Positions 33,152-43,001 of a stretch of 64,000 nucleotides of DNA are shown piece after piece. The DNA is from Chitinophagaceae bacterium (GTDB lineage Bacteria > Bacteroidota > Bacteroidia > Chitinophagales > Chitinophagaceae): positions 868,001-932,000 of the forward strand of contig JADJBP010000001.1 in assembly GCA_016703625.1 (NCBI GenBank). The letters run 5' to 3'. Each line of letters starts with the position of its first letter. Position 1 is the first letter of the stretch. Below the pieces are notes generated by a model. It did no database searches, was not told the origin of the DNA, and was given only the letters and a program-made list of their open reading frames with translations. The position numbers were made by a program, and so were the translations under genes.

Positions 33152-33814
33152 ATGAATATTGAAGAATATATAGAACATTCAGTTTTAAAACCGGATACGG
33201 TTATTGTCGATATTGAAAGGATTTGCACAGAAGCGGCTGCATATCATTTCGGTACAGTTTGTGTTCCTCCGCTGTTTGTGAAAATGGCAAAAATACTTAC
33301 TGCAGGAACCGGCATAAAAGTTTCCACGGTCATCGGTTATCCCTTTGGGTTCAGTGCCATTGAAGCCAAGGTTGCTGAAATAGTGTTGGCTGTTATTGAT
33401 GGTGCCGATGAGGTTGAAATGGTGGTGAATACCGGGGCCATTAAAAATAATGACTGGCAGTTCCTGGCCAATGAGATCAATACGGTGATGCCGGTCATAC
33501 GTGGCAGGGGAAAAAAAATAACGGTGATCCTGGAAACGGGGTTACTGACCGCTACTGAGATCATTACCGCCTGTGATATATATGGTGCTGCCGGGGTAGA
33601 TTTTGTTAAAGCCGGCACCGGTTATGTTGAAGATAAAGCTGTGACAGAACATGCCGGGCTAATCCGGAGGCATTTGGCAGCTGCCGTTCAGCTTAAAACG
33701 GGGGTTTCCATAAAAAATTATCATTTTGCCCTGGGCCTGATAAATGCCGGGGTAGACCGTTTGACATGTAATAATGGTATAAAACTTAAGCAGGAAACAA
33801 TTCAGCAAAATTGA
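33152..33814 (+). CDS. deoC: Deoxyribose-phosphate aldolase, short type
   Basis: A second DeoC, 220 residues, the standard bacterial length. The Schiff-base Lys is in DFVKAGTGY, and DEVEMVVNTGAIKN and ILETGLLT match the family. The last motif reads KTGVSIKN where the usual form is KASGGI, so the second active Lys is kept (LKTGVS) but the phosphate-binding GG is altered. The start is ATG 33152; a TTG at 33140 is also open. It stands alone, apart from the deoC operon at 25911. Confidence 0.9.
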   Translation: MNIEEYIEHSVLKPDTVIVDIERICTEAAAYHFGTVCVPPLFVKMAKILTAGTGIKVSTVIGYPFGFSAIEAKVAEIVLAVIDGADEVEMVVNTGAIKNNDWQFLANEINTVMPVIRGRGKKITVILETGLLTATEIITACDIYGAAGVDFVKAGTGYVEDKAVTEHAGLIRRHLAAAVQLKTGVSIKNYHFALGLINAGVDRLTCNNGIKLKQETIQQN

Positions 33815-33842
33815 TGGAACGGTTTTTGTAAATTTGCAGATC

Positions 33843-34291
33843 ATGAAAAAATTATACGGGTTATTATTCTTTATTATATCATCAACTGCCGGTTTTGCAC
33901 AAACTGATGCGGCCGATACAGTTGTTGTTACAAAAGTTACGGTTCATAAAGATCCCCGTTTAGATATACTGGCAAAGGCCGAAGCTGAAATAAACAGCGT
34001 TTCGGCCCGATTTGTTAAAGGGTACCGGCTATTTGTATTAAAAAGCAATAACCGGGAATATGCCATGAAAGTAAGATCATACCTGCTACAGAATTTCCCG
34101 GAAGAAAAAGTGATCATGACCTACCAGTCGCCCTTCATAAAAATGAAATTTGGCGATTTTGAGGATAAAAAGACGCTGAACGATACCGCGATATGATCCT
34201 AAGGGACGGGATCATTACCGGTGGCATTTATGTGGTACCGGATACCATTGAATTGAAACCTGACAAAATAAAACTGGAAGAAGAGCAATAA
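33843..34291 (+). CDS. SPOR-domain protein (frameshifted)
   Basis: A small exported protein (signal peptide ending TAGFAQ). Residues about 65-135 form a SPOR fold, which in other proteins binds denuded peptidoglycan: GYRLFVLKSNNREYAMKVR, FPEEKVIMTYQSPFIKMKFGDF. As read it stops at 34196; one base missing in the A5 run 34167-34171 hides KKDAERYRDMILRDGIITG and the end at 34291, which gives 149 residues. A terminator follows directly. A cell-envelope or division role is inferred from the domain only. Confidence 0.8.
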
Positions 34292-34304
34292 ACGTATTAT
34301 CAAT

Positions 34305-34335
34305 AAAGAGTTTCTCCACCAGGAACTCTTTTTTT
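34305..34335 (+). terminator. Terminator after the SPOR gene
   Basis: Arms AAGAGTT (34306-34312) and AACTCTT (34324-34330) followed by a T run. Confidence 0.75.
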
Positions 34336-34364
34336 ATCCCGCACTTAACCGTTATTTTTAAACA

Positions 34365-35594
34365 ATGATAAAACAACACATACAGCAACTGGCAAAAAAA
34401 TATGCTGATGAGTTTATTGATATCCGCCACCGGATACATGCCAACCCGGAATTGAGTTACCAGGAATTTGAAACGGCTGCATTTGTACAGGAAAAATTAA
34501 CAGCATTTGGAATTCCTTTTGAAGTAAAAGCCACAACCGGTGTTGTAGGTTTAATTAAAGGTAAAAACCCCGGTAAAAAAACAGTTGCCCTGCGTGCCGA
34601 TATGGACGCACTTCCGATCAGCGAAGAAAATGATGTACCGTACAGATCGAAGAACCCGGGTATCATGCATGCCTGCGGGCATGATGTACACACAACCTGT
34701 TTGCTGGGTGCTGCAAAAATCTTAAATGAGCTAAAGGAAGAATGGGAGGGAACTGTCAAACTGATCTTTCAGCCCGGTGAAGAAAAAAATCCCGGTGGTG
34801 CCAGTTTGCTCATCAAAGAAGGTGTACTGGAAGATCCAAAGCCGGAAAAAATATTTGCTTTGCATGTTCACCCAGGACTGGAGATTGGGAAGATGAGTTT
34901 CAGGAATGGCATGGTGATGGCCAGTGCCGATGAAATTTATATCAGCATAAAAAGCAAGGGTGGGCATGCAGCCGCACCGCAGTATACAGCAGATACTATT
35001 TTGATCGCTTCGCACCTGATCATCAGTTTACAACAGATCATTAGCAGGAACAACAGCCCGTTCAATCCTTCTGTTTTATCAATCACCTCGTTCCAGGGCG
35101 GTAATACCACCAATGTTATTCCCAGTGAAGTAAAGCTGATGGGCACTTTCAGGGCCATGAATGAAGACTGGCGTTTTACAGCACATGAATTGATAAAAAA
35201 ACAAACGATAGAACTGGTACATGCCATGGGTGCCGAAGCAACCATACACATTGATGTGGGTTATCCCTTTGTGCTGAATGATGAAGCGTTGGGAAACGAA
35301 GCCAGAAAAAAAGCAGCAGCATATATCGGGGAAGAACATGTTGAGGAAACAGAATTAAGAATGGGTGCAGAAGATTTTGCTTATTACTCACATCAGATAC
35401 CTGCCTGCTTTTTCAGGTTGGGTGCAGGCAATAAAGCAAAAGGGATAAGCAGCGGGGTACACACACCAACTTTTAATATTGATGAAAGAGCTATCGAGAT
35501 AGGTATGGGGATGATGGCTTGGTTGGGGGTTGACACCCCCTCCGCCAGTCCTGAGCGTAATTCGACTACGCTCATTACCGAAGGAAAGGGGTAA
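34365..35594 (+). CDS. M20-family amidohydrolase (N-acyl-amino acid type)
   Basis: A 409-residue metal-dependent hydrolase of the IAA-amino acid/N-acyl-L-amino acid hydrolase group. Motifs are IDIRHRIHANPELSYQE, ALRADMDALPI, MHACGHDVHTT (metal Cys and His), FQPGEEKNPGG (catalytic Glu) and GAEDFAYYS. The last about 20 residues (from DTPSASPERN) are not protein-like for the family: they are translated from a REP-type palindromic element that begins near 35530, so the native C-terminus was probably replaced. Natural substrates cannot be assigned. Confidence 0.9.
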   Translation: MIKQHIQQLAKKYADEFIDIRHRIHANPELSYQEFETAAFVQEKLTAFGIPFEVKATTGVVGLIKGKNPGKKTVALRADMDALPISEENDVPYRSKNPGIMHACGHDVHTTCLLGAAKILNELKEEWEGTVKLIFQPGEEKNPGGASLLIKEGVLEDPKPEKIFALHVHPGLEIGKMSFRNGMVMASADEIYISIKSKGGHAAAPQYTADTILIASHLIISLQQIISRNNSPFNPSVLSITSFQGGNTTNVIPSEVKLMGTFRAMNEDWRFTAHELIKKQTIELVHAMGAEATIHIDVGYPFVLNDEALGNEARKKAAAYIGEEHVEETELRMGAEDFAYYSHQIPACFFRLGAGNKAKGISSGVHTPTFNIDERAIEIGMGMMAWLGVDTPSASPERNSTTLITEGKG

Positions 35595-35600
35595 CTGAGG
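35525..35600. repeat. REP-like palindromic element within the 3' end of the M20 gene
   Basis: A hairpin GGGGGT/ACCCCC (35525-35540) leads into CCCCTCCGCC, then the inner palindrome TGAGCGTA-ATTCGAC-TACGCTCA, and then GGAAAGGGGTAACTGAGGG. It resembles an element nested within another. The word GAGCGTA...TCGA also occurs at 55656-55668 in a second element. Confidence 0.65.
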
Positions 35601-35714
35601 GCAAGAGAATTATTTGGCAATTAGGTTTTTGATTTGCATAGAGATCATTTTTTATTTTTAAAACTTATTTCAAAAGACACTAAGCTATGCAGTAGAGTAC
35701 AATGAAATAAGGTT

Positions 35715-35732
35715 CCTCCGCCGCGGCGGAGG
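35715..35732. promoter_or_regulatory. 18-bp GC-rich palindrome just before the MBL nuclease start
   Basis: CCTCCGCCGCGGCGGAGG is a perfect palindrome ending 8 bases before the ATG at 35741, in an otherwise AT-rich leader. In mRNA it would pair over the ribosome-entry region, or in DNA it may be a dyad operator. CCTCCGCC also occurs in the REP-like element at 35525-35600. Confidence 0.6.
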
Positions 35733-35740
35733 GCAGGCGT

Positions 35741-37144
35741 ATGAAAATAGCATTCCACGGCGCAGCCCGTACAGTAACCGGATCAAAACACTTATTGACT
35801 TTAAAGAACGGCAAAAAATATTTACTCGACTGTGGTATGTTTCAGGGTATGGGAAAAGATACAGATGCCATGAACCGCCATTTTGGTTTTGATCCTGCCG
35901 AAGTAACACACCTGATCTTGTCGCATGCGCATATTGATCATTGCGGACTGATCCCAAAACTGGTAAGCGAGGGTTTTAACGGTAAAGTATTTTGTACACC
36001 TGCAACCATGGAATTAGCAGCAGTGATGCTGGAAGATTCTGCCGGGATACAGGAAAACGAAGTTAAGTACGAAAACAAAAGAAGGGCACAGCAGGGATTG
36101 CCATACCTGAAACCTTTGTATGATACGGCTGATGCATTAGCCGCGGTTGATCATTTTGTGGCCGTTCCATATGACATTTGGCTTACAATTGATGAAAATA
36201 TTGAAGTGCAATACACCGATGCCGGCCATATCATTGGCAGCGCTGCCGTGCATTTAAAAATTAAGGAAGATGGAAAGGTCACCCGGTTAACTTTTAGTGG
36301 TGATGTGGGCCGCTACAGGGACGTGATCTTAAAATCGCCGGCAACTTTTTCACAGGCCGATCATATTATCATTGAATCAACCTATGGCAACAGCCTGCAT
36401 GATAATGCCACTACCACGCCCGACGAAGTGCTTCGCTGGATTGAAAAAGCCTGCCTGCAGAAAAAAGGAAAATTAATTATTCCCGCTTTTAGCGTGGGCA
36501 GAACCCAGGAGATATTGTTTGCACTGAACCAGCTTGAATTGGAAAGAAGGTTACCCGACCTGGATTATTTTGTTGACAGCCCGCTTAGTGTTAAAGCAAC
36601 CGGTATCGTAAAACGTTACCCGCAGTATTTTAATAAAACCATTCAGAAGATCCTGCAATCAGATAATGACCCTTTTGGTTTTAAAGGATTAAAATTTATC
36701 CAGTCGGTTGATGAATCCAAATTGCTCAATTTCCGGAACGGGCCTTTCGTTGTCATTTCGGCCAGCGGGATGGCCGATGCCGGCAGGGTAAAACATCATA
36801 TCAGCAATAATATTGAGAACAGCCGCAACACGATCCTGTTCACGGGTTATTGCGAGCCACGTTCGCTGGGCGGTAAATTGCTTGACGGAAGAAAGGAAGT
36901 AAATATTTATGGTGTGCAGCATGAAGTAAATGCCGAGATCGGGTCTATACGCAGCATGAGCGCCCACGGCGATTATGATGACCTGTGCCAGTTCCTGGCC
37001 TGCCAGGATCCACGCCAGGTAAAGCGCATGTTTGTGGTGCATGGTGAATACCATGTACAAACAGAATTTCAGTACCGCCTGATGCGGAAGGGATTTGGAG
37101 ATGTGGAAGTGCCGGAAATGCACTATGAAACAACACTGGAATAA
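35741..37144 (+). CDS. MBL-fold beta-CASP RNA exonuclease-like protein
   Basis: A 467-residue metallo-beta-lactamase/beta-CASP nuclease related to CPSF73 and YsxB-type RNA-processing proteins. Metal motifs: LILSHAHIDHCGLIPKL (HxHxDH), DAGHIIGSAAV, FSGDVGRY; beta-CASP: IPAFSVGRTQE, VVISASGMADAGRV and SAHGDYDDL; the last His lies in VVHGEYH. It therefore should be a zinc-dependent nuclease acting on RNA ends. It appears to be transcribed alone, with a GC palindrome close to its start. Confidence 0.9.
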   Translation: MKIAFHGAARTVTGSKHLLTLKNGKKYLLDCGMFQGMGKDTDAMNRHFGFDPAEVTHLILSHAHIDHCGLIPKLVSEGFNGKVFCTPATMELAAVMLEDSAGIQENEVKYENKRRAQQGLPYLKPLYDTADALAAVDHFVAVPYDIWLTIDENIEVQYTDAGHIIGSAAVHLKIKEDGKVTRLTFSGDVGRYRDVILKSPATFSQADHIIIESTYGNSLHDNATTTPDEVLRWIEKACLQKKGKLIIPAFSVGRTQEILFALNQLELERRLPDLDYFVDSPLSVKATGIVKRYPQYFNKTIQKILQSDNDPFGFKGLKFIQSVDESKLLNFRNGPFVVISASGMADAGRVKHHISNNIENSRNTILFTGYCEPRSLGGKLLDGRKEVNIYGVQHEVNAEIGSIRSMSAHGDYDDLCQFLACQDPRQVKRMFVVHGEYHVQTEFQYRLMRKGFGDVEVPEMHYETTLE

Positions 37145-37230
37145 TTGAGCATTGGAATATTCCTTTAATTTACCGTACCTGCCATTTCCTGGTAAACCGG
37201 ATATTGGAATAGTTTTTGGTTAAGTAAAAG

Positions 37231-37245
37231 AGCCAAAGTTTGGCT
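37231..37245. promoter_or_regulatory. Short dyad upstream of the AsmA-like gene
   Basis: AGCCAAA-G-TTTGGCT, a 15-base dyad 24 bases before the start codon. It could be an operator; a hairpin with a one-base loop is unlikely. No binding protein is known. Confidence 0.3.
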
Positions 37246-37268
37246 GCATTGGCCTAAATGAATATTGT

Positions 37269-39961
37269 ATGAAAATATTTAAGAAGATCGTAAAGATATT
37301 TTTGATCGTGATCGTTATCCTTGCAGGATTGGTTTTTGCTGCCCCATATATTTTCAAAGGTAAAATTGTTTCGCTGGTAAAAAGAGAAGTGAATAATAAC
37401 CTAACCGCTAAAGTTGATTTTAAAGATGTAGATATTTCTTTCTTCCGCCATTTCCCCAAAGTGAGTATAGCGCTGGATAGCCTGCAGGTTACCGGCACCG
37501 GTGATTTTTTGGCTGACACACTGTTATCTGCCAAAAGAATGGATGCCACCGTAAATTTCATGAGCTTTATCAGGGGGAAGGACATGTCCGTTTATACTGT
37601 TTTACTTGAATCGCCCCGCATCAATGCTATTGTAAATAAAGATGGCCTGGCCAATTGGGATATTGTAAAAAAGAATGACGCAAATAGTGGTGAAGATACA
37701 GCTGCCGGTTCATTTAAGCTGCAGCTGAATTATTATTCCATTGAGAACGGTTACCTGAATTATATGGATGTTCAAAACAACATGAGCGTGGTTACTGAAA
37801 ACCTGAACCATTCCGGTTCGGGTGATTTTACAGCCGACCTGTTTACATTAAGCACCAGGAGTACTGCGGATGCGGTTTCATTTAATTATGGTGCCATACC
37901 ATACCTGTCGAAAGTGCGGTCAAATATCAATGCGGATATTAAGATCGACAACAAAAACGGTGTTTATAGTTTTGATGCCATTGATATTTTGCTGAATGAA
38001 CTTAAGATCATCGGTAAGGGCAATATTAAAAGCCTGGCAGATGGCGGTTATGACCTGGATATCAGTTTTAATGCACCATCATCAGATTTTAAAAATATTT
38101 TATCGTTGGTTACTCCCATCTATAAAAAGAATTTGAAAAGTAACGGCAAGCGGCACGGCCATATTTGAAGGGTTTATAAAAGGGGTTTATAAAGATTCTG
38201 TTATGCCGGCTTATCATATTGATGCTGCAGTAAAAGATGCATCATTTAAGTACACCGATCTCCCCAAAGGAATTACAGCGATCAATTTTAAAGCGCTGGT
38301 TGATAATCCCGACGGGAAACCGGATAATATGGTTGTGGATATTTCAAAGGGCCACCTGGTGATGGACAATGAACCTTTTGATTTCAGGTTGCTTGTAAAA
38401 AATCCGGAGAGTAATATGTATGTTGACGGGGCTGCAAAAGGGAAGCTGGATCTGTCGCAGGTTGCTGATTATGTAAAACTGGAAAAGGGCACAGCCATTT
38501 CCGGGTTAATGAATGCCGATGTGAACATTAAAGGCAATGTTAAGGAATTAGAAAAGCAGCAGTACAATAATTTTTATGCAGCGGGTACGGTTGATGTAAA
38601 TAATTTCAACTACAGGTCGTCTGATTATCCAACCGGCATCAAAATAAATAAGGTGAACACCGTTTTTACCCCAACCAGGATCGATGTATCAAACCTGGAT
38701 GGGCAATACATGAATTCCGGGTTCAATGGCGGCGGACAGATCAATAACCTGCTGAGTTACCTGTTAAACGCCAAGCCATTGAGTGCTGATTTTACCGTAA
38801 ATGCGGATAAGGTAAACCTGAACGACTGGATAGGTGTTTCTGCAGATACAGCCTCCAAAGACCCTGCTACAGTGCCTTTTGCAGTGCCCGGTAACCTGCA
38901 TATCAGCTTACCTACAAAAATTGATGAACTTAAATACGACAATATTGAAATAAAGAATGTAACCGGCAATATGCAGTTGGCTGATGAAACCGTAAAACTG
39001 AACAATGTAAATGGTTTTGCACTGGATGGCATCATTAAGATCAATGGATCGTACAGTACCAAAGCCAATAAAACAAAACCGGCCATAGCCATGAGTTATG
39101 ATGTGGCCCAGGTGGATATTCAAAAACATTTTACGCTTTTAATACGGTACAAAAACTGATGCCCGTCGGGAAATTCCTGGCAGGTAAACTCACTTCTGTT
39201 TTATCGGCAAACGGGAAGCTGGGTGATAACATGAGCATAGATATGAGTACCCTGTCAGGTAACGGTAATTTATTTTTGATCGAAGGTTTTTTAAGCAAAT
39301 TTGCACCGCTTGATAAAATAGCTTCCATGCTGCAGGTAAAAGAACTGGAGCAGCTTTCATTAAAAGGGGTAAAAACTTTTTTTGAGTTTTCTAACGGTAA
39401 ACTGCTGGTGAAACCATTTACCGTTAAAGTAAAAGATATTGAGATGGAGATCGGCGGGCTGCAGGGTTTTGATGAAACGATCAATTATGCCATTAACCTG
39501 AAACTGCCCAGGGCATTGATGGGTACACAGGGAAACCAGCTGGTGAACAACCTCGCCGGCGCTATGCAGGCAAAAGGCATCCCTTTTAAATTAAGTGAAA
39601 CGGTAAATCTTAAACTGGCAATGGGCGGTACCATAAAAGCCCCTACACTGAAAGTAGACCTTAAGCAAAGCGGTGAAACCCTTGCTGAACAAATGAAAGA
39701 ACAGGTTAAGGATTTTGCCCAGGCAAAAATTGACAGTGCCAAAAATGCGGCAAGGGATTCGCTGAATTCCATTAAAAAGCAATTGGGTGATGCGGCAAAG
39801 GAAGAACTGCGGAAAAAAATATCAGGCATAAAGATACAACGGCTGTTAAAGACAGCACAGCACCTGTAAAAACACAGGGAGATAAGACCAAAGAATCTGT
39901 GAAGGGATTGCTGGATAATTTATTAAAGAAAAAACAAAAGGATACGGCGAATAAGCAGTAG
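37269..39961 (+). CDS. AsmA-family protein (frameshifted in several places)
   Basis: An envelope protein of about 898 residues after repair. It starts with an N-terminal membrane anchor (FLIVIVILAGLVFAAPYIF) and the AsmA pattern VDFKDVDISFFRHFPKVSIALDSLQVTG, followed by the long repetitive beta-rich domain and an amphipathic C-terminal tail rich in Lys and Ala. AsmA/TamB-like proteins bridge inner and outer membranes and are proposed to carry phospholipids. Four bases seem to be missing: in the A5 run 38124-38128, the A4 run 38136-38139, the A5 run 39122-39126, and either the A7 run 39813-39819 or 39830-39832. The reading frames between these points join without losing family-like sequence. 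Confidence 0.85.
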
Positions 39962-39963
39962 TT

Positions 39964-40043
39964 AATAGTTCATAGTTAATTAGGAAACTCAAGTTGCAAT
40001 CTAAAATCGGCAATCTAAAATTGTCGATCTACAATCTAAAATC
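39964..40043. repeat. CAATCTAAAATC word repeat
   Basis: Word CAATCTAAAATC at 39997-40008, CAATCTAAAAT at 40011-40021 and CAATCTAAAATC at 40032-40043, preceded by the related TAGTTAATAGTT and ATAGTTAATTAGG words. The last copy covers the stop codon of the convergent oxidoreductase gene. Confidence 0.7.
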
Positions 40044-41277
40044 TTTCCGGATCAAATGCACTGATATTTATAGTGGTTGTTTTGCGTTGAATAATTTCAC
40101 TTACCAGTTTCCCGGTGCCGGTGCCCATAGAAATACCCAGCATGGCATGTCCGCCGGCGATCAATACATTATCAATATTTGCAGCTTTGCCAATGTAAGG
40201 CAAACCATCGGGTGTAACCGGCCTTAAACCGCTCCATATTTTACCTGCCGGCGGGAAATCTATTTTCAATCCAGGGTAAAAATCTTTTGCAGAATCATAA
40301 ATACCCTTCATGCGGCTGATCAATATATTTTGATTGATCCCGCTGAGTTCCATGGTTCCGCCGATACGCAACGACTGCCCCCAGGGAGTTACAGCACATC
40401 TTCCGTCCACCAGTATCGCAGGGTACCTGATATTTTTTTCTACCTGCGCATAGGTATGACTGTAACCTTTACCCGGTTGTAACAATAATGAAATACCCAT
40501 CATTTTTGCAAGAGCAGGTAACCAGCTTCCGGGCGACAAAACAATTTCTCCAGTATTGAATTTTCCCTTGTCCGTTATCACCGCCGAAATTTTATTGTTT
40601 GCTTTTTCAAAACCGGTTACAGTTGTATTGAGTTGAAAGCGGACATTTTTTGTTTCCAGGTATTTTTTCAGTGCAACCATCATTTTGCCCGGGTTAAAAT
40701 GACAATCATCTTTAAACAATACGGCTCCAGCAACATTCAGTTCCACATCGGGTTCCAGTTGCTGTACCGCATCTTTTTGCAGCCGTTCAACGGTTAAACC
40801 AAATTTTTCTGCTTCATCGGCCAGGTGAAATTCATGGTCAAGTGTTTTTTGCTGTTTGCACATCATCAAACAACCTTTTTCTTCCATTTCAAAAACATCT
40901 CCAATTTCATCCCTCATGTTGTTTATCAAATGCCGGCTCAACTGTAAAAGATCATTCAGGTGCGGCGCATTTTTTTTAACGGTGGCAGCATTACTGTTCT
41001 TCCAGAAATGATAACCCCACTGCATGAGTTGCCAGTTCAGTCTTGGTTTGATGTAGAACGGACTGCTGCTGCTGAGCATGTGTTTAAAGCCTTCGGAAAT
41101 GATCCCGGGACTTGCCAATGGTATAAAATGGCTTGGCGATATGTATCCCATATTACCGAATGAACAGCCATCAGTAATATCGCCCCTGTCAATAACTGTT
41201 ATTTCGTGACCTTCCTGCTGTAAATAATATGCGCTGCATAAACCGATTACGCCGCCTCCGATAATGGTTACTTTCAT
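40036..41277 (-). CDS. FAD-dependent D-amino acid dehydrogenase, probable D-hydroxyproline dehydrogenase
   Basis: A DadA-type flavoprotein of 413 residues from the third in-frame ATG (41277), which puts the FAD motif VTIIGGGVIGLCSAYYL at the N-terminus as in the family; ATGs at 41289 and 41301 are also open. Other features are GHEITVIDRGD, GYISPSHFIPLASPG and GLRPVTPDGLPYIG with GGHAMLGISMG near the end. Its gene follows the 4-hydroxyproline epimerase by about 70 bases, so cis-4-hydroxy-D-proline is the likely substrate, giving 1-pyrroline-4-hydroxy-2-carboxylate. A general D-amino acid substrate is the alternative. Confidence 0.87.
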   Translation of the reverse strand: MKVTIIGGGVIGLCSAYYLQQEGHEITVIDRGDITDGCSFGNMGYISPSHFIPLASPGIISEGFKHMLSSSSPFYIKPRLNWQLMQWGYHFWKNSNAATVKKNAPHLNDLLQLSRHLINNMRDEIGDVFEMEEKGCLMMCKQQKTLDHEFHLADEAEKFGLTVERLQKDAVQQLEPDVELNVAGAVLFKDDCHFNPGKMMVALKKYLETKNVRFQLNTTVTGFEKANNKISAVITDKGKFNTGEIVLSPGSWLPALAKMMGISLLLQPGKGYSHTYAQVEKNIRYPAILVDGRCAVTPWGQSLRIGGTMELSGINQNILISRMKGIYDSAKDFYPGLKIDFPPAGKIWSGLRPVTPDGLPYIGKAANIDNVLIAGGHAMLGISMGTGTGKLVSEIIQRKTTTINISAFDPERF

Positions 41278-41370
41278 TTTTATTTTCATAGTGCCTTTCA
41301 TTGTACTTCGTTCCTCAACGATGTTAAAAAAAACTGTTTTTATTCATTCAATTCGTGTAATAGCATGTTT

Positions 41371-42384
41371 TCAAATTACCTGGAACCCCAATGCATACGG
41401 GTCATCCTCTTCATCAATAGTAATGGTATTGTGCCCGTAAATCCTTGCCCAGCCTTCAATAGATGGCCTGATGGCCCGTTTTCCGGCAACCGCCAGTTCT
41501 TCTTCAATTCGCCCGGTGAATTTGCTGCCGATGATACTTTCATGAATGAATGCATCCTCTTTCTTCAGCAAACCTTTGGCATACCATTGCGCCATGCGTG
41601 CAGAAGTGCCGGTGCCACAAGGGCTGCGGTCGATTGCTTTATCGCCATAAAAAACGGCATTACGGGCTGTGGATGTTTTATCAAGCACAGCACCGGTCCA
41701 TAAAATATGGCTGCATCCTTTTATCGTTTCGTTTTCGGGATGAACAAATACATATTTCTCATTGATCCTTTTCCTCAATTCACCAGAAAGGGTTATCAAT
41801 TTACCGGCTGTATAATGTTCCAGCCCCTTAAAATTTTTCTGTACATCCACAATGGCATAAAAATTTCCGCCATAGGAAACATCAACAACCAGTTCGCCCA
41901 ATTCAGGGCAAACAACGGTTAATGCTGTTTCTGCCAAAAAGGAAGGGACATTGGTAAGTTTTACCGTTTTAACTTTTGTTCCGCCATGGGCGGAATGACT
42001 TGTATATTCAATCTTTACCAATCCGGCCGGGGCTTCCATTCTTACTACACCGGGTACTTTTGGCTTTATCAATCCTTCCTCAATGGCTATGGTGATGGTG
42101 CCGATGGTTCCATGACCGCACATGGGCAGGCAACCGCTGGTTTCAATAAATAATACAGCTACATCATTTTCCGGATCATGCGGCGGGTATAAGATGCTTC
42201 CGCTCATCATGTCGTGGCCACGGGGTTCAAACATAAGCCCACGGCGTATCCAGTCGAATTCCTGTAAAAAGTGCTGCCGCTTTTCGCTCATGTTATTACC
42301 AATAAGCACAGGCCCGCCTTCTTTTACCAGCCTAACGGGATTGCCGCAGGTGTGGGCGTCTGTGCAAATAAATGTTTTCTTCAA
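41371..42384 (-). CDS. 4-Hydroxyproline 2-epimerase (proline racemase family)
   Basis: A member of the proline racemase family, 337 residues from TTG 42384 (LKKTFICTDAHTCGNPVRL); a TTG at 42420 is also open and there is no ATG nearby. Both catalytic cysteines are present, in LPMCGHGTIG and RSPCGTGTSA, which indicates an epimerase and argues against the Cys/Thr or Ser dehydratases. It would convert trans-4-hydroxy-L-proline to cis-4-hydroxy-D-proline. Its gene is followed by a D-amino acid dehydrogenase, and the remaining pathway genes are at 44545-46847 on the same strand. Confidence 0.9.
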   Translation of the reverse strand: MKKTFICTDAHTCGNPVRLVKEGGPVLIGNNMSEKRQHFLQEFDWIRRGLMFEPRGHDMMSGSILYPPHDPENDVAVLFIETSGCLPMCGHGTIGTITIAIEEGLIKPKVPGVVRMEAPAGLVKIEYTSHSAHGGTKVKTVKLTNVPSFLAETALTVVCPELGELVVDVSYGGNFYAIVDVQKNFKGLEHYTAGKLITLSGELRKRINEKYVFVHPENETIKGCSHILWTGAVLDKTSTARNAVFYGDKAIDRSPCGTGTSARMAQWYAKGLLKKEDAFIHESIIGSKFTGRIEEELAVAGKRAIRPSIEGWARIYGHNTITIDEEDDPYALGFQVI

Positions 42385-42523
42385 TGCAGTTTGTTTTAAT
42401 TGGCTCTGCAACTTAATCAAAACTTTGCTTGTTTTATGTATGAGCAGGGCAAGTATTTATCTTCCTGTACATTTTTACAAATATATTTTTATTCCTTGTC
42501 ATTAATATAAAGTAGAAACTGAA

Positions 42524-42553
42524 AAGCCACTATCATTTATTTGATAGTGGCTT
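42524..42553 (-). terminator. Terminator after the small lipoprotein gene
   Basis: Exact 12-bp arms AAGCCACTATCA (42524-42535) and TGATAGTGGCTT (42542-42553), 6-base loop, with TTTTC after the hairpin on the minus strand. Confidence 0.75.
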
Positions 42554-42572
42554 CAATCCCGGGTAATTCGAT

Positions 42573-43001
42573 TTATTTTTTCCTGATTTTTACAGCTTCC
42601 TGGAAAACTCTTTTTTCGTCCCCTTTGCCATAAAAGGGGCAATAAAAGTCAAGGGCATCCAGCGCTTCGTTGTAAGTTAACCAGTAGTCGGTTACCGTGC
42701 CGGTAAAGACAAAGTTTGCTGAATAATTATACATATCCCTTGTGCCCTGGCTGCTGAAATTGCCATAAACGAGTTCACCTTCATAGGGTTTCACACTTGC
42801 ACTGGTACGTACAATATTGTAGCCATTATACGTTTCAACTACAATATAGCTGCAATTGGGATCACTGTAAACAACTTCTCCTTCTTCCTTGCTGAGCCAG
42901 TAATTTTCATTGTTTGTAATAACTACGTCGCTTTTTCTGCAACTGCTTAATAAAATAATTGCAAGAATAATGGATGCTGAAAGGGTAAATAATTTTTTCA
43001 T
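42573..43001 (-). CDS. Small lipoprotein of unknown function
   Basis: A 142-residue protein with a lipoprotein signal (SASIILAIILLSSC, lipobox Cys near residue 21). The mature part has no motif I recognise; it is rich in aromatic residues (YNGYNIV, NYSANFVF, DFYCPFYGKGD) and may be a small beta domain. Three Cys residues follow the lipobox. It interrupts the hydroxyproline gene set and has its own terminator. Confidence 0.6.
   Translation of the reverse strand: MKKLFTLSASIILAIILLSSCRKSDVVITNNENYWLSKEEGEVVYSDPNCSYIVVETYNGYNIVRTSASVKPYEGELVYGNFSSQGTRDMYNYSANFVFTGTVTDYWLTYNEALDALDFYCPFYGKGDEKRVFQEAVKIRKK

Noticed and set aside
36689..37123. Long antisense frame (144 residues) opposite the MBL nuclease gene
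   Set aside because: It lies wholly within a well supported gene, has no recognisable motif, and is His/Cys-rich in the way that complement-strand frames of this composition are.
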